In this document: one piece after another, positions 8,732 to 17,161 of the stretch | Numbering within the stretch: position 1 is the first letter of the stretch | Layout: the number at the start of each line of letters is the position of its first letter | Origin: Pseudacidovorax sp. RU35E | Lineage (GTDB): Bacteria > Pseudomonadota > Gammaproteobacteria > Burkholderiales > Burkholderiaceae_C | Assembly (NCBI RefSeq): GCF_900156165.1 | Contig: NZ_FTMY01000008.1 | Span: forward strand, 186,001-250,000 | Reading direction: 5' to 3' | DNA: 64,000 nt | Made by a program: the position numbers and the translations under genes | The notes under the pieces: generated by a model | What the model was told of the DNA's origin: nothing | The model's input: the letters and a program-made list of their open reading frames with translations, nothing else | The model's database searches: none

Positions 8732-8972
8732 GCCCGGCGGGAGCGGCCCCCAGGGCGCGGCCGATGTGCGTGCCCCTCGCTGAACGCTCGGGGTCCCCTG
8801 CGGTGCTCGCCTGGCGAGTGCGTGGCGCAACTCGCTACGCGCTGCCGCGCTCCGCTCGGACAAGCGCCACGAGTCAGAGACGGCCGGTGCGCGATGCTCG
8901 CGCACCTCACTCGCCAGGCTGCGCGCCTCGGCACGCCCAACGGCCACGCCCTGGGGGCCGCTCCCGCCGGGC
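8732..8972 (-). repeat. Fold-back structured element, copy A
   Basis: Outer arms 8732-8763 and 8941-8972 are inverted repeats matching at 31 of 32 positions; the left arm begins GCCCGGCGGGAGCGGCCCCC. Inside is an 8-bp stem CGTGGCGC (8821-8828) / GCGCCACG (8864-8871). Read on the minus strand, its interior shares blocks with copy B at 9278: GCCGAGGCGCGCAGCC, the loop bases AGCGCGTAGCGA, GCGAGCACCGCAGG and GAGCGTTCAGCG. The outer arms of the two copies differ in sequence, yet each copy is self-complementary. I know no named family for it. It could be a structured RNA, a non-autonomous mobile element or a long terminator-like repeat. Confidence 0.75.
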
Positions 8973-9095
8973 TTGGGGGTGATCGGCGGGTGTTGGCCTT
9001 GGTCAGGTTCCAACGGGCCCATCCGCGTGCTTACGCAATCAGTACGCTTGCCCAGCCGCTGAGTCAATCAACCCGTCCGCCCTGAGTCCATCAAC

Positions 9096-9167
9096 CCGTT
9101 CGCCCTGAGCTTGTCGAAGGGCGTTGATCCCCACATGCGCTGGCTTCGACAAGCTCAGCCCGAACGG
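9096..9167. repeat. REP-type inverted pair 1
   Basis: Left unit begins CCGTTCGCCCTGAGCTTGTC and runs 9096-9122. The right unit at 9142-9167 is nearly its reverse complement and ends CTCAGCCCGAACGG. The 19-base spacer makes the pair a BIME-like hairpin. The same units recur at 20034-20108 and 24886-24943. No RAYT transposase is in the window. Confidence 0.85.
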
Positions 9168-9277
9168 CTGCTGGGTGAGCTGACCTGCGCTTTTCAGCGT
9201 GAACGGCTGTCGGGTGAACGGGTCTCCGTTGTCTTCAAGGACGCCAAAGGGGAGTACCACGCCCGAACACCCCTGGA

Positions 9278-9516
9278 GCCGGCCCCGGCCCGCCCGGCCG
9301 ACTCGCCCTCAGGATGCGCCGAGGCGCGCAGCCGGACGAGCGAGGCCCGCGGTCCCCGCGGGCCGGTCGTCACTGACTCGCGGCGTTTGTTTGAGCGCAG
9401 CGCGAAGCGCGTAGCGAATTACGCCGCGCGCTCATCCGGCGAGCACCGCAGGTTCCGCGAGCGTTCAGCGAGCGGCGCAGCCTGTGGGCGAGGCGGCCGG
9501 GCGGGCCGGGGCCGGC
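9278..9516 (+). repeat. Fold-back structured element, copy B
   Basis: Outer arms 9278-9313 and 9481-9516 match as inverted repeats at 34 of 36 positions; the left arm begins GCCGGCCCCGGCCCGCCCGG. The inner stem CGCGGCGT (9379-9386) / ACGCCGCG (9421-9428) corresponds to CGTGGCGC / GCGCCACG in copy A: two of eight pairs differ and both are compensated. Its right arm ends 16 bases from the Bug gene stop. Orientation is opposite to copy A. Confidence 0.75.
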
Positions 9517-9532
9517 GGAGCGTCCAGCGCGC

Positions 9533-10537
9533 TCAATCCGCCCGCGCCCCCGAGTACTTCACGATCGGCGTCCACTTCTTCACCTCGGCCTCGATCAGCG
9601 CCTTGAAGGCCGCCGGCGTCGTGCCCTCGACGATGAAACCGCGCGACGCGAAATACTCGCGCACATCCGGCGAACGCACCGCCTTGTTCACCTCGGCACT
9701 CAGCTTTTCCACCACCTCGGGCGGCGTGCCGGCCGGCGCGAACAGGCCCTGCCACGACAAGGCCTCGAAGCCCTTCAGGCCAGCCTCGTCCAGCGTCGGC
9801 ACATCCGGCAGCATCGGGTGCCGCGTCTTCGACGTGACGGCCAGCGCCCGCAGCTTGCCCGCCTGGATCTGCGGCATCAGCACCAGCACGTCGCCGAAGG
9901 TGGCCTGGATCTGCCCGCTCATCAGGTCGGTCAGCATGCCCGCGCTGCCGCGGTAGGGGATGTGGACCATCGACACGCCCGCGGCCTGCTTGTACATCTC
10001 GCCCGTCAGGTGCATCGACGTGCCGTTGCCGGCCGAGCCGTAGTTCAGCCCGCCCGGCCTCGACTTGGCCAGCGCCAGGAACTCCTGCGCCGTGCGCACC
10101 TTCACGTCGGGATTCACGGCCAGAACGAGCGGCGCGCTCACCACCATCGAGACGGGCGCGAAGTCCTTGACCACGTCGTAGGGCAGCTTCGCGTACAGCG
10201 CCTGCGCGATGGCATTGCTGCCGGTCACGCCCATCAGCAACGTGTAGCCGTCCGGCGCGGACTTGGCCACGTAGTCGGCACCCACGGTGCCACCGGCACC
10301 GGCGCGGTTGTCCACCACCACCGGCTGGCCCCAGGCACTGGCCAGCTTGTCGCCGATGCGCCGCGCCAGCACGTCGGTGCTGCCGCCGGGCGGAAAGGGC
10401 ACGACGATGTGGATGGGCTTGCCCGGATAGGCCGGTTGCGCCTGGCCGAGGGCCGGTGCCAGCAGTGCACCGGTGGCAAGGGCCGCCACCAGGGCCAGGC
10501 CGGCGCGGCGGCGAAGAGGGAAGGACGGTCGGTTCAT
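9533..10537 (-). CDS. Bug-family tripartite tricarboxylate transporter substrate-binding protein
   Basis: A 334-residue periplasmic binding protein. A signal peptide with an Arg-rich start (MNRPSFPLRRRAGLALVAAL) ends around GQAQ. YPGKPIHIVVPFPPGGSTDV is the family hallmark, followed by GQPVVVDNRAGAGGTVGADY. Bug proteins bind carboxylates, nicotinamide and similar small molecules, often without adjacent membrane partners, as here. The ATG overlaps the hydantoinase B stop in ATGA, so it belongs to the hyuAB unit and probably captures a related substrate. The longer open frame upstream runs antiparallel in meaning through hyuB and is not coding. Confidence 0.92.
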   Translation of the reverse strand: MNRPSFPLRRRAGLALVAALATGALLAPALGQAQPAYPGKPIHIVVPFPPGGSTDVLARRIGDKLASAWGQPVVVDNRAGAGGTVGADYVAKSAPDGYTLLMGVTGSNAIAQALYAKLPYDVVKDFAPVSMVVSAPLVLAVNPDVKVRTAQEFLALAKSRPGGLNYGSAGNGTSMHLTGEMYKQAAGVSMVHIPYRGSAGMLTDLMSGQIQATFGDVLVLMPQIQAGKLRALAVTSKTRHPMLPDVPTLDEAGLKGFEALSWQGLFAPAGTPPEVVEKLSAEVNKAVRSPDVREYFASRGFIVEGTTPAAFKALIEAEVKKWTPIVKYSGARAD

Positions 10538-12222
10538 GGGCACTCCTGGCGGGGGTCGGGATGGAGGGGAGACGACGGGGAAGACGATGAAGAAGTAGAC
10601 GGTGGCGACGAGGCGCCGGCAGCCGCTGCATCCGCGGCCGCCGCCCCCCAGCCGCCGCCGCCCGCGGTCTCGATGAGCAGCCGATCGCCGGCCTGCCAGC
10701 GCACCCGGCTGCGCGCGGCCAGCGGCTGCACGCGCCCGTCGACATGCAGAAGGCGTGCCGACGCGCTGGCACCCGCAGCGCCGCCCTGGGCGCCGCGGGC
10801 CTGGCTGCGGTGGCGCTCGCCGCGGTAGGCGATCCAGCCCTCGCCATCGAGCAGCAGGTACTCGCGCCGCACGCCGTCGCCACCGGCCTGCGCGCCCGCA
10901 CCGCCGGAGCCTCGGCGGATGGCGTACTGCAGCACGCGGATGGGCGCCTCGGCCTCGATCACCTCGATGGGCGTGTTGCGGGCATTGCCCACGTCGGTGG
11001 AGACACCCGCGCGCCCAGGTGCCGTGGCGCTGGCGCCCGCGCCGCTGGCGATGATCTCGGTGAACATCCAGCGCCGGCCGTCGCCGCGCGTGCCGCTGAG
11101 CGCGAGCACGGTGGCCACGCCGGCATGCGGGGCCACACCCTGGCCCTGCGTGCCCATGGCCTGCGCCCAGGCGCCGAGGATGGCGTTGCAGGCCAGCTTG
11201 ACCGTGGCCGTGCGGGCATTGACGGCCGCCGGCCAGTCGGGATTGACCACGCTGCCGGGCGGCAGCCGCAGCGTGAGCGGCGCCAGGCAGCCCGCGTTGT
11301 TGGGCGCCTGCGGCGCCAGCGTGCGCATGAAGAACAGGGCCGCCGACAGCATCGCCGCTGCGGAGGCGTTGAGCGGTCCGCGCACCTGCGGCGCGCTGCC
11401 CTCGAAGTCGAGCGTGATCGCCTCGCCCTGCTTGTGCAGCCGCACGGCGATGGCGATGGGCTCGGAACCCTCGCCGGCGCCATCGAGCGCGTCGTGCCAA
11501 TGCCACTCGCCATCGGGCACGGCGGCCAGTGCGGCGCGGGTCATGTCGGCGGACTGGGCGAGCAATGCATCGCACACCGCGGCGAAGCGCTCGCCCGTGT
11601 GGCGGGCGATCTGTCGCAGCTCGCGCGCGCCCTGGGCCAGCGCGGTCCATTGCGCCTCGAGATCGCCGCGCAGGTTGGTGGGCGTGCGGGTATTGGCGGC
11701 CAGGATGGCGTCGATGTCCGGCAGCACGCCCGCTGCATCACGCCAGCGCACGGGCGGCAGGCGCAGGCCTTCCTGGTGGATCTCGGTCGCGTCGGGCGGG
11801 ATGGACCCCGGCGCCATGCCGCCCACGTCCTGGTGGTGCAGGCTGGTGGCGGCCAGGGCGATCAGCTCGCGGCCGTCGAAGACGGGATGCACCAGCGCGA
11901 TGTCCGGCAGGTGCGTGCCGCCCGACCACGGGTCGTTGAGCAGATAGACATCCCCGCTGCGCATGACACCGGCCGGAAAGCGCGCCAGCACGCCGGCCAC
12001 GGCCGGGATGAGCGAGCCCAGCAGCAGCGGCAGCGAACGGGCCTGCGCCAGCAGCCGCCCGTCGGGCAGGAACAGCGCCGCCGCGCAGTCGCCGCCCTCG
12101 CGGGCGATGGTGGAGACGGCGGCGCGCATCATGGCCGACTGCATGCGGTCGGCCGCACCCTGCAGGGCCAGGCGCAGGGGCTCCATGCGCAGTGCGACGG
12201 CGGGGTCGAGGGCGGTGCTCAT
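10534..12222 (-). CDS. Hydantoinase B / N-methylhydantoinase B family protein
   Basis: A 562-residue HyuB-family subunit, partner of HyuA in ATP-dependent opening of hydantoin or 5-oxoproline rings. It starts MSTALDPAVALRMEPLRLAL. Recognizable blocks are ISTIAREGGDCAAALF-like MRAAVSTIAREGGDC, GDVYLLNDPWSGGTHLPDIA and GGGGWGAA near the end. The last 35 residues are Ala/Ser/Pro-rich (SSPPSTSSSSSPSSP), an unusual tail reaching into the start of the Bug gene. It overlaps hyuA upstream and the Bug gene downstream by 4 bases each. The substrate is not evident from sequence. Confidence 0.9.
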   Translation of the reverse strand: MSTALDPAVALRMEPLRLALQGAADRMQSAMMRAAVSTIAREGGDCAAALFLPDGRLLAQARSLPLLLGSLIPAVAGVLARFPAGVMRSGDVYLLNDPWSGGTHLPDIALVHPVFDGRELIALAATSLHHQDVGGMAPGSIPPDATEIHQEGLRLPPVRWRDAAGVLPDIDAILAANTRTPTNLRGDLEAQWTALAQGARELRQIARHTGERFAAVCDALLAQSADMTRAALAAVPDGEWHWHDALDGAGEGSEPIAIAVRLHKQGEAITLDFEGSAPQVRGPLNASAAAMLSAALFFMRTLAPQAPNNAGCLAPLTLRLPPGSVVNPDWPAAVNARTATVKLACNAILGAWAQAMGTQGQGVAPHAGVATVLALSGTRGDGRRWMFTEIIASGAGASATAPGRAGVSTDVGNARNTPIEVIEAEAPIRVLQYAIRRGSGGAGAQAGGDGVRREYLLLDGEGWIAYRGERHRSQARGAQGGAAGASASARLLHVDGRVQPLAARSRVRWQAGDRLLIETAGGGGWGAAAADAAAAGASSPPSTSSSSSPSSPLHPDPRQECP

Positions 12223-13862
12223 CGGGTGGACACCGCAAGCGACAGCGCGCCGTCGGCCTCGATGCGCCAGCACCAGCCGGCCGGCACCCACACCGTGGTC
12301 ATCGGCGCGAACAGTGCGGCCGGACCATCGCCCTCCGGCGCGATGCCGGCCCAGGCGTCAGTCGTCGTGTGTAGTGGCGTCGCGGCCACTTCCTCCGGCC
12401 CGCGCACCATGCCCAGCGCCGCCATCACGCCGGCCTGCGGCAACACGCGCACGGCGGTCATGCCGGCTAGCGCGGCGACCTCCGCCGCATGCTGCGCGCC
12501 GCCGCCGCCCACGGCCACCAGCAGCGCGTCCGCCGGATCCAGGCCACGCTGGAAGGCATGGGTCTTGAGCGCCTCGGCCATGTGCGCGGCAGCCGCCTGC
12601 ACCACGGCCTCGGCCGCTTCGTCGAGCGGCAGGCCCAGCGGCACGGCCACGTCGCGCGCGAGCGCGGCCTCGGCGGCACGGCGGTCCAGCACGAGTCCGC
12701 CCGCCAACCGATCAGGCAGACGGCCGAGCACGCACAGCGCATCGCTCAGCGTCGCCAAGGTGCCGCCCTGCCCATAGGCCGCCGGCCCCGGCCAGGCGCC
12801 CTGCGAGCGCGGGCCGATGCGAAGCGCCGCACCCGCCAGCACCTGCAGCACGCTGCCGCCACCGATGGCGATGGAGGCAATGTCCACGCAGCGCTGGCGG
12901 ATGCCCAGCCCGCCGCATTCCAGCGATTCGGCGAAGGCCGGCTCGCCGCCGTGCAGCAGCCCGATGTCGGCACTGGTGCCACCCACGTCCAGCGTGAGCA
13001 CGGCGCCACGGTGGGCGCCTACGTCCAGGCAGGCCGCCACGCCGCGCAGGGCGGCGCAAGGGCCGGACATCGCCAGCCCGATCGGACGCGCGGCCAGGTC
13101 CTGCCAGGGCCGGACCGTGCCTTCCGAATGCATGAGCATCGGTGCAGGCAACCGGCGGGCGGAGAGCGCCTCGGCCAGCGCCCGCAGGTAGCCGGCCGCC
13201 AGCGCCTTGGCATAAGCATCCAGCGCGGTGGTCAGCGCGCGCTCGAACTCGCGCGGCGCCGGATCGACCTCGTGCGAGAGCGAGACGTGCAGATGCGGCA
13301 GACGCGCCCGCAACAGCTCGCCGACCTGCTGTTCATGCGAAGGATTGCGATGCGAGAACAGCAGGCAGACCGCCACCGCCTGCACGCCCGCGGTCGCGAT
13401 GGCGTCTGCGGCGGCGTCGAGCGCCGTCAGGTCCAGTGGCTCGACCTCGCGGCCCTCGGCATCGATGCGCCCGCCGATCTCAAAGCGCAGCGGCTGCGGA
13501 AAGAGCGCCGCCTCGGGCACCGCCGGCGCGACCACGGGCTCGTAGAGCGCACGCCGGTCCTGTCGCGCCAGCACCGGCACGTCGCCGAAGCCACGCGTCA
13601 ACACCAGGGCGACCGGCGGCTCGTCCCGCTCCAGCAGCAGGTTGGTGATGACGGTGGAACCGTGCACCACCCCGCCCACTTCCTCGGGCGCGATGCCGGC
13701 CTCGGCACACAGCCGGTCCAGCGCCTCCACCACCGGCTCGGCCAGCCGCCGACCCGCACGCGGATGCTTGATCGCCACGCTGCGGCCGTCCTCGTGCAGC
13801 GCCACGGCATCGACGAAGGTGCCGCCCATGTCCACGCCCAGCGACCAGGGCGCCGCGCTCAC
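12219..13862 (-). CDS. Hydantoinase A / N-methylhydantoinase A family protein
   Basis: A 547-residue HyuA-family ATPase subunit of the actin-like fold. GVDMGGTFVDAV near the N-terminus is phosphate loop 1, GSTVITNLLLER follows near residue 80, TLDVGGTSADIGLLHGG near residue 290, and VGGGGAQHAAEVAAL near the C-terminus. The product is shorter than the roughly 650-700 residues of many family members and lacks their extra C-terminal domain. I chose the GTG at 13862, which overlaps the stop of the oxidoreductase in GTGA. The ATGs further in would cut into the phosphate loop. An open frame continues upstream across the oxidoreductase but is a shadow. Confidence 0.9.
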   Translation of the reverse strand: MSAAPWSLGVDMGGTFVDAVALHEDGRSVAIKHPRAGRRLAEPVVEALDRLCAEAGIAPEEVGGVVHGSTVITNLLLERDEPPVALVLTRGFGDVPVLARQDRRALYEPVVAPAVPEAALFPQPLRFEIGGRIDAEGREVEPLDLTALDAAADAIATAGVQAVAVCLLFSHRNPSHEQQVGELLRARLPHLHVSLSHEVDPAPREFERALTTALDAYAKALAAGYLRALAEALSARRLPAPMLMHSEGTVRPWQDLAARPIGLAMSGPCAALRGVAACLDVGAHRGAVLTLDVGGTSADIGLLHGGEPAFAESLECGGLGIRQRCVDIASIAIGGGSVLQVLAGAALRIGPRSQGAWPGPAAYGQGGTLATLSDALCVLGRLPDRLAGGLVLDRRAAEAALARDVAVPLGLPLDEAAEAVVQAAAAHMAEALKTHAFQRGLDPADALLVAVGGGGAQHAAEVAALAGMTAVRVLPQAGVMAALGMVRGPEEVAATPLHTTTDAWAGIAPEGDGPAALFAPMTTVWVPAGWCWRIEADGALSLAVSTR

Positions 13863-15097
13863 CGGAAGCGCTCCGCCGAGAAGGGCGCCAGGTCCACCTG
13901 CGTGGGCCGTCCGGCCACCAGGTGCGCGATCTCGCGGCCGGTGGTGGCGCCCATGCACATACCCATGTGGCCGTGGCCGAAGGCCAGCCAGGCGTTGTCG
14001 GCGCCGCGGGCCGGGCCGACCACCGGGAGGCTGTCGGGCATGCAGGGCCGGTGTCCCATCCAGCGGCTGAAGGCCGAGGTGTCCAGGTGCGGAAAAAGCT
14101 GCCGGCCCTGCGCCAGCAGCGCGTCGGCGCGTGCCATGTTGGGCTCGGCAGCCAGGCCTGCGAATTCCACCGTGCCCGCCAGCCGCAGGCCCATGGCCAT
14201 GGGGTTGACCATCAGGTTGTGCTCCACGGCCATCACCGTATGGCGAAGCTGCAGGTTGGAGCTCTGCACGGTGACGTGGTAGCCACGCTGGGTCTCCAGC
14301 ATCACCGGGCTGCCCAGCGCGGCGGCGAGCCGGCCGGACCAGGCACCCGCGGCCACCACCACGCCATCGACGGGCAGCGGCGCGCCTTCGTCCAGCTGCA
14401 GCGCTGTGACATGCCCGCCCTGCCGCTCGAAGCCGGTGACGCGGCGGCGCAGGTGCGTGGCGCCATCGGCCAGGCACTGGGCATGAAGCGCTTTCACGAG
14501 CGCGGAAGGATCGGAGGTGGAGCCGTTCTCCGGCGCGAGGATGCCGAAGCGGAAGCGCCCCTTGAGGTCCGGCTCCAGCGCCTCCAGCTCGTCCTGCTCC
14601 ACGTCGCGCATCTGCACGCCGAGCGAACGGCGCAGCTTCATGCCCCAGGCCCACTGCGCCGCCGTCTCGCGCGAGGAAAAGACATACAGGCAGCCGCTGC
14701 GCCGCACCAGGTGCTGTGCCTGGGCATGGTCGAGCAGCGGCGCATAGCTGTCGAAGATGGGCGCCAGCAGCGTGCGCAGCGCGGTGGCGATGCGCGTGAC
14801 CTCCTCGCGCGAGGAATGCCGCAGCATCCGCAACAGCCAGGGCAGCACCACCGGCGCATAGGCCCAACGCACCGTCAGCGGGCCGAGCGGGTCGAGCAGC
14901 CAGCGCGGCACCTTCTTCCACATGCCGGGCATGCCCACGGGCAGGCAGGCGCTGGGCGAGAGCGAGCCGGCATTGCCGAAGGAGCAGGCCTCGCCGGCGT
15001 CGAGGGGGTCGACGAAGGTGATGCGATGGCCGTCGCGCTGCAGCCAGGCGGCGGTGCAGCTGCCCACGATTCCGGTTCCGATGACGGCGATGTGCAT
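13859..15097 (-). CDS. FAD-dependent oxidoreductase, DadA / D-amino-acid dehydrogenase-like
   Basis: A 412-residue flavoprotein of the DAO family. The dinucleotide fold GTGIVGSCTAAWLQRDGH is at residues 7-24, and the C-terminal FAD block is GHGHMGMCMGATTGREIA. Relatives oxidize D-amino acids, sarcosine or glycine-type secondary amines. It is the first gene of a four-gene coupled unit with hyuA, hyuB and the Bug gene, which fits oxidation of an amine or amino acid released by ring opening. It is divergent from the LysR gene at 15210. The choice between D-amino acid and N-methyl amine substrates cannot be made here. Confidence 0.87.
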   Translation of the reverse strand: MHIAVIGTGIVGSCTAAWLQRDGHRITFVDPLDAGEACSFGNAGSLSPSACLPVGMPGMWKKVPRWLLDPLGPLTVRWAYAPVVLPWLLRMLRHSSREEVTRIATALRTLLAPIFDSYAPLLDHAQAQHLVRRSGCLYVFSSRETAAQWAWGMKLRRSLGVQMRDVEQDELEALEPDLKGRFRFGILAPENGSTSDPSALVKALHAQCLADGATHLRRRVTGFERQGGHVTALQLDEGAPLPVDGVVVAAGAWSGRLAAALGSPVMLETQRGYHVTVQSSNLQLRHTVMAVEHNLMVNPMAMGLRLAGTVEFAGLAAEPNMARADALLAQGRQLFPHLDTSAFSRWMGHRPCMPDSLPVVGPARGADNAWLAFGHGHMGMCMGATTGREIAHLVAGRPTQVDLAPFSAERFR

Positions 15098-15209
15098 GGG
15101 CCGGCATTCTGGAAAGCTTGTCGGCCATCAAGCCAGCCAATTCTTTTCATGGCCCCATCAAGACTTCTGATAATCGGCCGCGTTCCATCACCTTGCCCGT
15201 TCCACGCTG

Positions 15210-16130
15210 GTGCAGCCCTCCCCAACCCTCAACGCCCTCAGCCTGCGGCAGATGCGCGCCTTTGCCGCCGTGGCCCGCGCGGGCAGCTTCACGGCGGCGG
15301 CGCGGCAGCTGCACCTCACGCAATCGGCCGTCAGCATGCTGGTGCAGCAGCTGGAAGAGGCGCTGGGCCTGCCGCTCTTCGACCGCGGTCAGAGCGTGAC
15401 GCTGACCGAGGCGGGCCGCCAGTTGCTGCCGCTGGCGCGCCGCATCCTGGACGACCTGCAGCAGATGGCCGAAGGCGCCTCGGACCTGCGCTCGCTGCGC
15501 ACCGGCCTGCTGCGCGTGGTGGCGCCGCAGATGCTGGCCTGCACCTGGGTGGCGGCCGTGCTGGGCGAGTTCGAGGCGGCGCATCCCGAGATCGGCCTGC
15601 GCATGGCCGACGCCACGGCCGATGCGGTGGTGGGCACCGTGCGCCGTGGCGATGCCGAATTGGGCGTGGGCCCCGAGCGGCCCACCGGCGAGGACGTGGC
15701 CCGCACCTTCCTGATGGACGTGCCGATCCGCTTGGTCTGCGCCGCCGGCCATCCGCTGGCCGGACGCAAGGCCGTGGCCTGGGACGAGTTGCGCAACGAG
15801 CGCTGGGTGCTCTATTCGAGCGAGTTCAACCGGCATCTGGAGCGGCACCTGCATGCGCACGATGCCTCGCTCTCGCTGCAGACCGCCGCCGAAGTGGAGT
15901 ACCTGACCACCGCCCTGGCGCTGGTCGGCGTGGGCACCGGGCTGGCGGCGGTGCCGGACTATGCGCGGTCCTTCGCCGGCAACTTCGGCCTGCGCTTCAT
16001 CGAGCTGCGGGGGCCGGAGATGCGGCGGCCCTACTACATCTACCAGCGCCGGGGGCTGGCGCTGTCACCACCGGCCCAGGCCTTCGTGGCGCTGCTGCAG
16101 CAGCGCGCGGCGCGGGCTGCCGCGGACTGA
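15210..16130 (+). CDS. LysR-type transcriptional regulator
   Basis: A 306-residue LTTR. The winged helix-turn-helix is MRAFAAVARAGSFTAAARQL then LTQSAVSMLVQQLEEALG at residues 15-55, followed by a periplasmic-binding-protein-like effector domain. The start is GTG at 15210 with no strong ribosome binding site. It is divergent from the DAO-hyuA-hyuB-Bug unit across 112 bases, the usual LTTR arrangement, so it probably controls that unit. The gap contains no operator I can define with confidence. Confidence 0.93.
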   Translation: MQPSPTLNALSLRQMRAFAAVARAGSFTAAARQLHLTQSAVSMLVQQLEEALGLPLFDRGQSVTLTEAGRQLLPLARRILDDLQQMAEGASDLRSLRTGLLRVVAPQMLACTWVAAVLGEFEAAHPEIGLRMADATADAVVGTVRRGDAELGVGPERPTGEDVARTFLMDVPIRLVCAAGHPLAGRKAVAWDELRNERWVLYSSEFNRHLERHLHAHDASLSLQTAAEVEYLTTALALVGVGTGLAAVPDYARSFAGNFGLRFIELRGPEMRRPYYIYQRRGLALSPPAQAFVALLQQRAARAAAD

Positions 16131-16140
16131 ACGACGGTCT

Positions 16141-16878
16141 TCAGCCCCGGCCGCGGCTGCCGGCCACGAGGCGCATGCCCGGCATCAGCTGCGCGGCGAG
16201 GTCGGGCCGCTCCAGTGCGTAGTCCAGGTTCATGCGGGCGATCTCCACATGCTCCTCGCCCAGCGCCTGGGCGCGCGAGCCCTGGCCGCGCTCGATGGCC
16301 TGCACGAGAGCATGGTGGGTGCGGTGGGCCTGGCGCATCCACTGCTGGCCTTCTTCCATCGACGACTGCATGGGAAGCATGGCGCTGGGCGCGGCAAAGG
16401 GCTGGCTGGCCAGCATCTCCAGCGTGCGCAGCACAGCCGCATTGCCGCAGCCTTCGAGGATCAGGCGGTGGAAGCGGTCGTTCATCTCCACATAGGCGGC
16501 GTAGTCGTCCAGCTCCATGGTGGGCTTGTTGACGGCGCGGTCGCCCTCGTCGAGGCAGTCGTGCAGCTGGCGCAGCAACTGGCGCGAGGCGCCGTCCTCC
16601 GCCAGCAGGCGGGCCGCGAAGCCCTCGATCACGCCGCGCACGCGGATGGCGTCGGCGATCTCGCGCGAGGTGAAGGCCCGCATCTGGTAGCCGCCCGAGG
16701 GCGAGGGCTCGATCAGCCCTTCATGCTCCAGGCTCGCCAGCGCCAGCCGAACCGGCGTGCGCGAGGCGCCGAGGCGCTCCGAGAGCGGGATCTCCGCCAG
16801 GCGCTCGCCCGGGCCGAATTCGCCCTTGAGGATCATGTCCCGGAGTTGGACGAGCACGCGTGATTGTTGGGAGTCCAT
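16141..16878 (-). CDS. GntR-family regulator, FCD subfamily
   Basis: A 245-residue regulator. The N-terminal winged helix is LKGEFGPGERLAEIPLSERL then GASRTPVRLALASLEHEGL; the FCD ligand domain follows, with NDRFHRLILEGCGNAAVL as its metal/effector helix. It ends only 10 bases from the convergent LysR gene and is divergent from the Rieske oxygenase gene. The 283-base gap has TTGCATGCA near its own start and a full palindrome at the Rieske promoter, so autoregulation and control of the Rieske/GS/importer genes are plausible. Confidence 0.92.
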   Translation of the reverse strand: MDSQQSRVLVQLRDMILKGEFGPGERLAEIPLSERLGASRTPVRLALASLEHEGLIEPSPSGGYQMRAFTSREIADAIRVRGVIEGFAARLLAEDGASRQLLRQLHDCLDEGDRAVNKPTMELDDYAAYVEMNDRFHRLILEGCGNAAVLRTLEMLASQPFAAPSAMLPMQSSMEEGQQWMRQAHRTHHALVQAIERGQGSRAQALGEEHVEIARMNLDYALERPDLAAQLMPGMRLVAGSRGRG

Positions 16879-16955
16879 GGCGCAGTTCCGAAGCTGCGAC
16901 GGATTCTAGGCGCCGGCGTGCAGCGGCATGCCCAGGGCGCACCTTGGCTCGCAAG

Positions 16956-16964
16956 TTGCATGCA
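16956..16964. promoter_or_regulatory. Candidate second GntR site
   Basis: TTGCATGCA here repeats the half of the palindrome at 17113-17130 and lies 78 bases upstream of the gntR start. It may serve autoregulation or looping. Between the two sites is an inverted repeat GTCCGGC (17049-17055) / GCCGGAC (17069-17075) of unknown role. Confidence 0.35.
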
Positions 16965-17083
16965 GAACGAGGATCGCCTCGGCGACGGCAGCGATGCCCG
17001 GCGCTGGTGCATTCCCTCGCTCCATCCTCACCAACAAAGGGAAAAATGGTCCGGCATCTTGCAGTCGGGCCGGACACCCGCCA

Positions 17084-17130
17084 TTGACGGAACACAAGGA
17101 TCGGCCTAACACTGCATGCAATTGCATACA
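17084..17130 (+). promoter_or_regulatory. Candidate Rieske promoter with palindromic operator
   Basis: TTGACG (17084-17089), a 17-base spacer and TAACAC (17107-17112) form a sigma-70-like promoter. Directly after it, over the expected start site, lies TGCATGCAATTGCATACA (17113-17130), with a perfect ATGCAATTGCAT core. FCD-type GntR repressors bind short palindromes of this size, and the divergent gntR gene makes it the natural binder. The placement over +1 fits repression. Confidence 0.55.
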
Positions 17131-17161
17131 ACGAAGTGCAGACCTTCGATTGGAGTAGCCC

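Larger units (their letters stand above)
8534..9532. other. 999-base intergenic region filled with repeats
   Basis: No credible gene is visible between metK and the Bug protein gene. Short open frames here are low-complexity products of palindromic GC-rich repeats, lack ribosome binding sites and resemble no family I know. From left to right it holds the metK terminator, a fold-back element (8732-8972), a REP-type inverted pair (9096-9167) and a second fold-back element in opposite orientation (9278-9516). Degenerate REP fragments extend on both sides of the REP pair (for example CCGTCCGCCCTGAGT near 9074). Confidence 0.8.

Noticed and set aside
8551..9085. Overlapping short open frames in the region after metK
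   Set aside because: They are translations of palindromic repeats, on both strands at once, with no ribosome binding site.
8732..9516. Fold-back copies considered as CRISPR or as an IS element
   Set aside because: No short direct-repeat/spacer array and no transposase frame; I see no clear target-site duplication either.
12219..15140. A single 973-codon minus-strand frame joining the DAO region to HyuA, read as a fusion
   Set aside because: Only its last 547 codons resemble HyuA; the first part is out of frame with the clear FAD oxidoreductase at 13859-15097.
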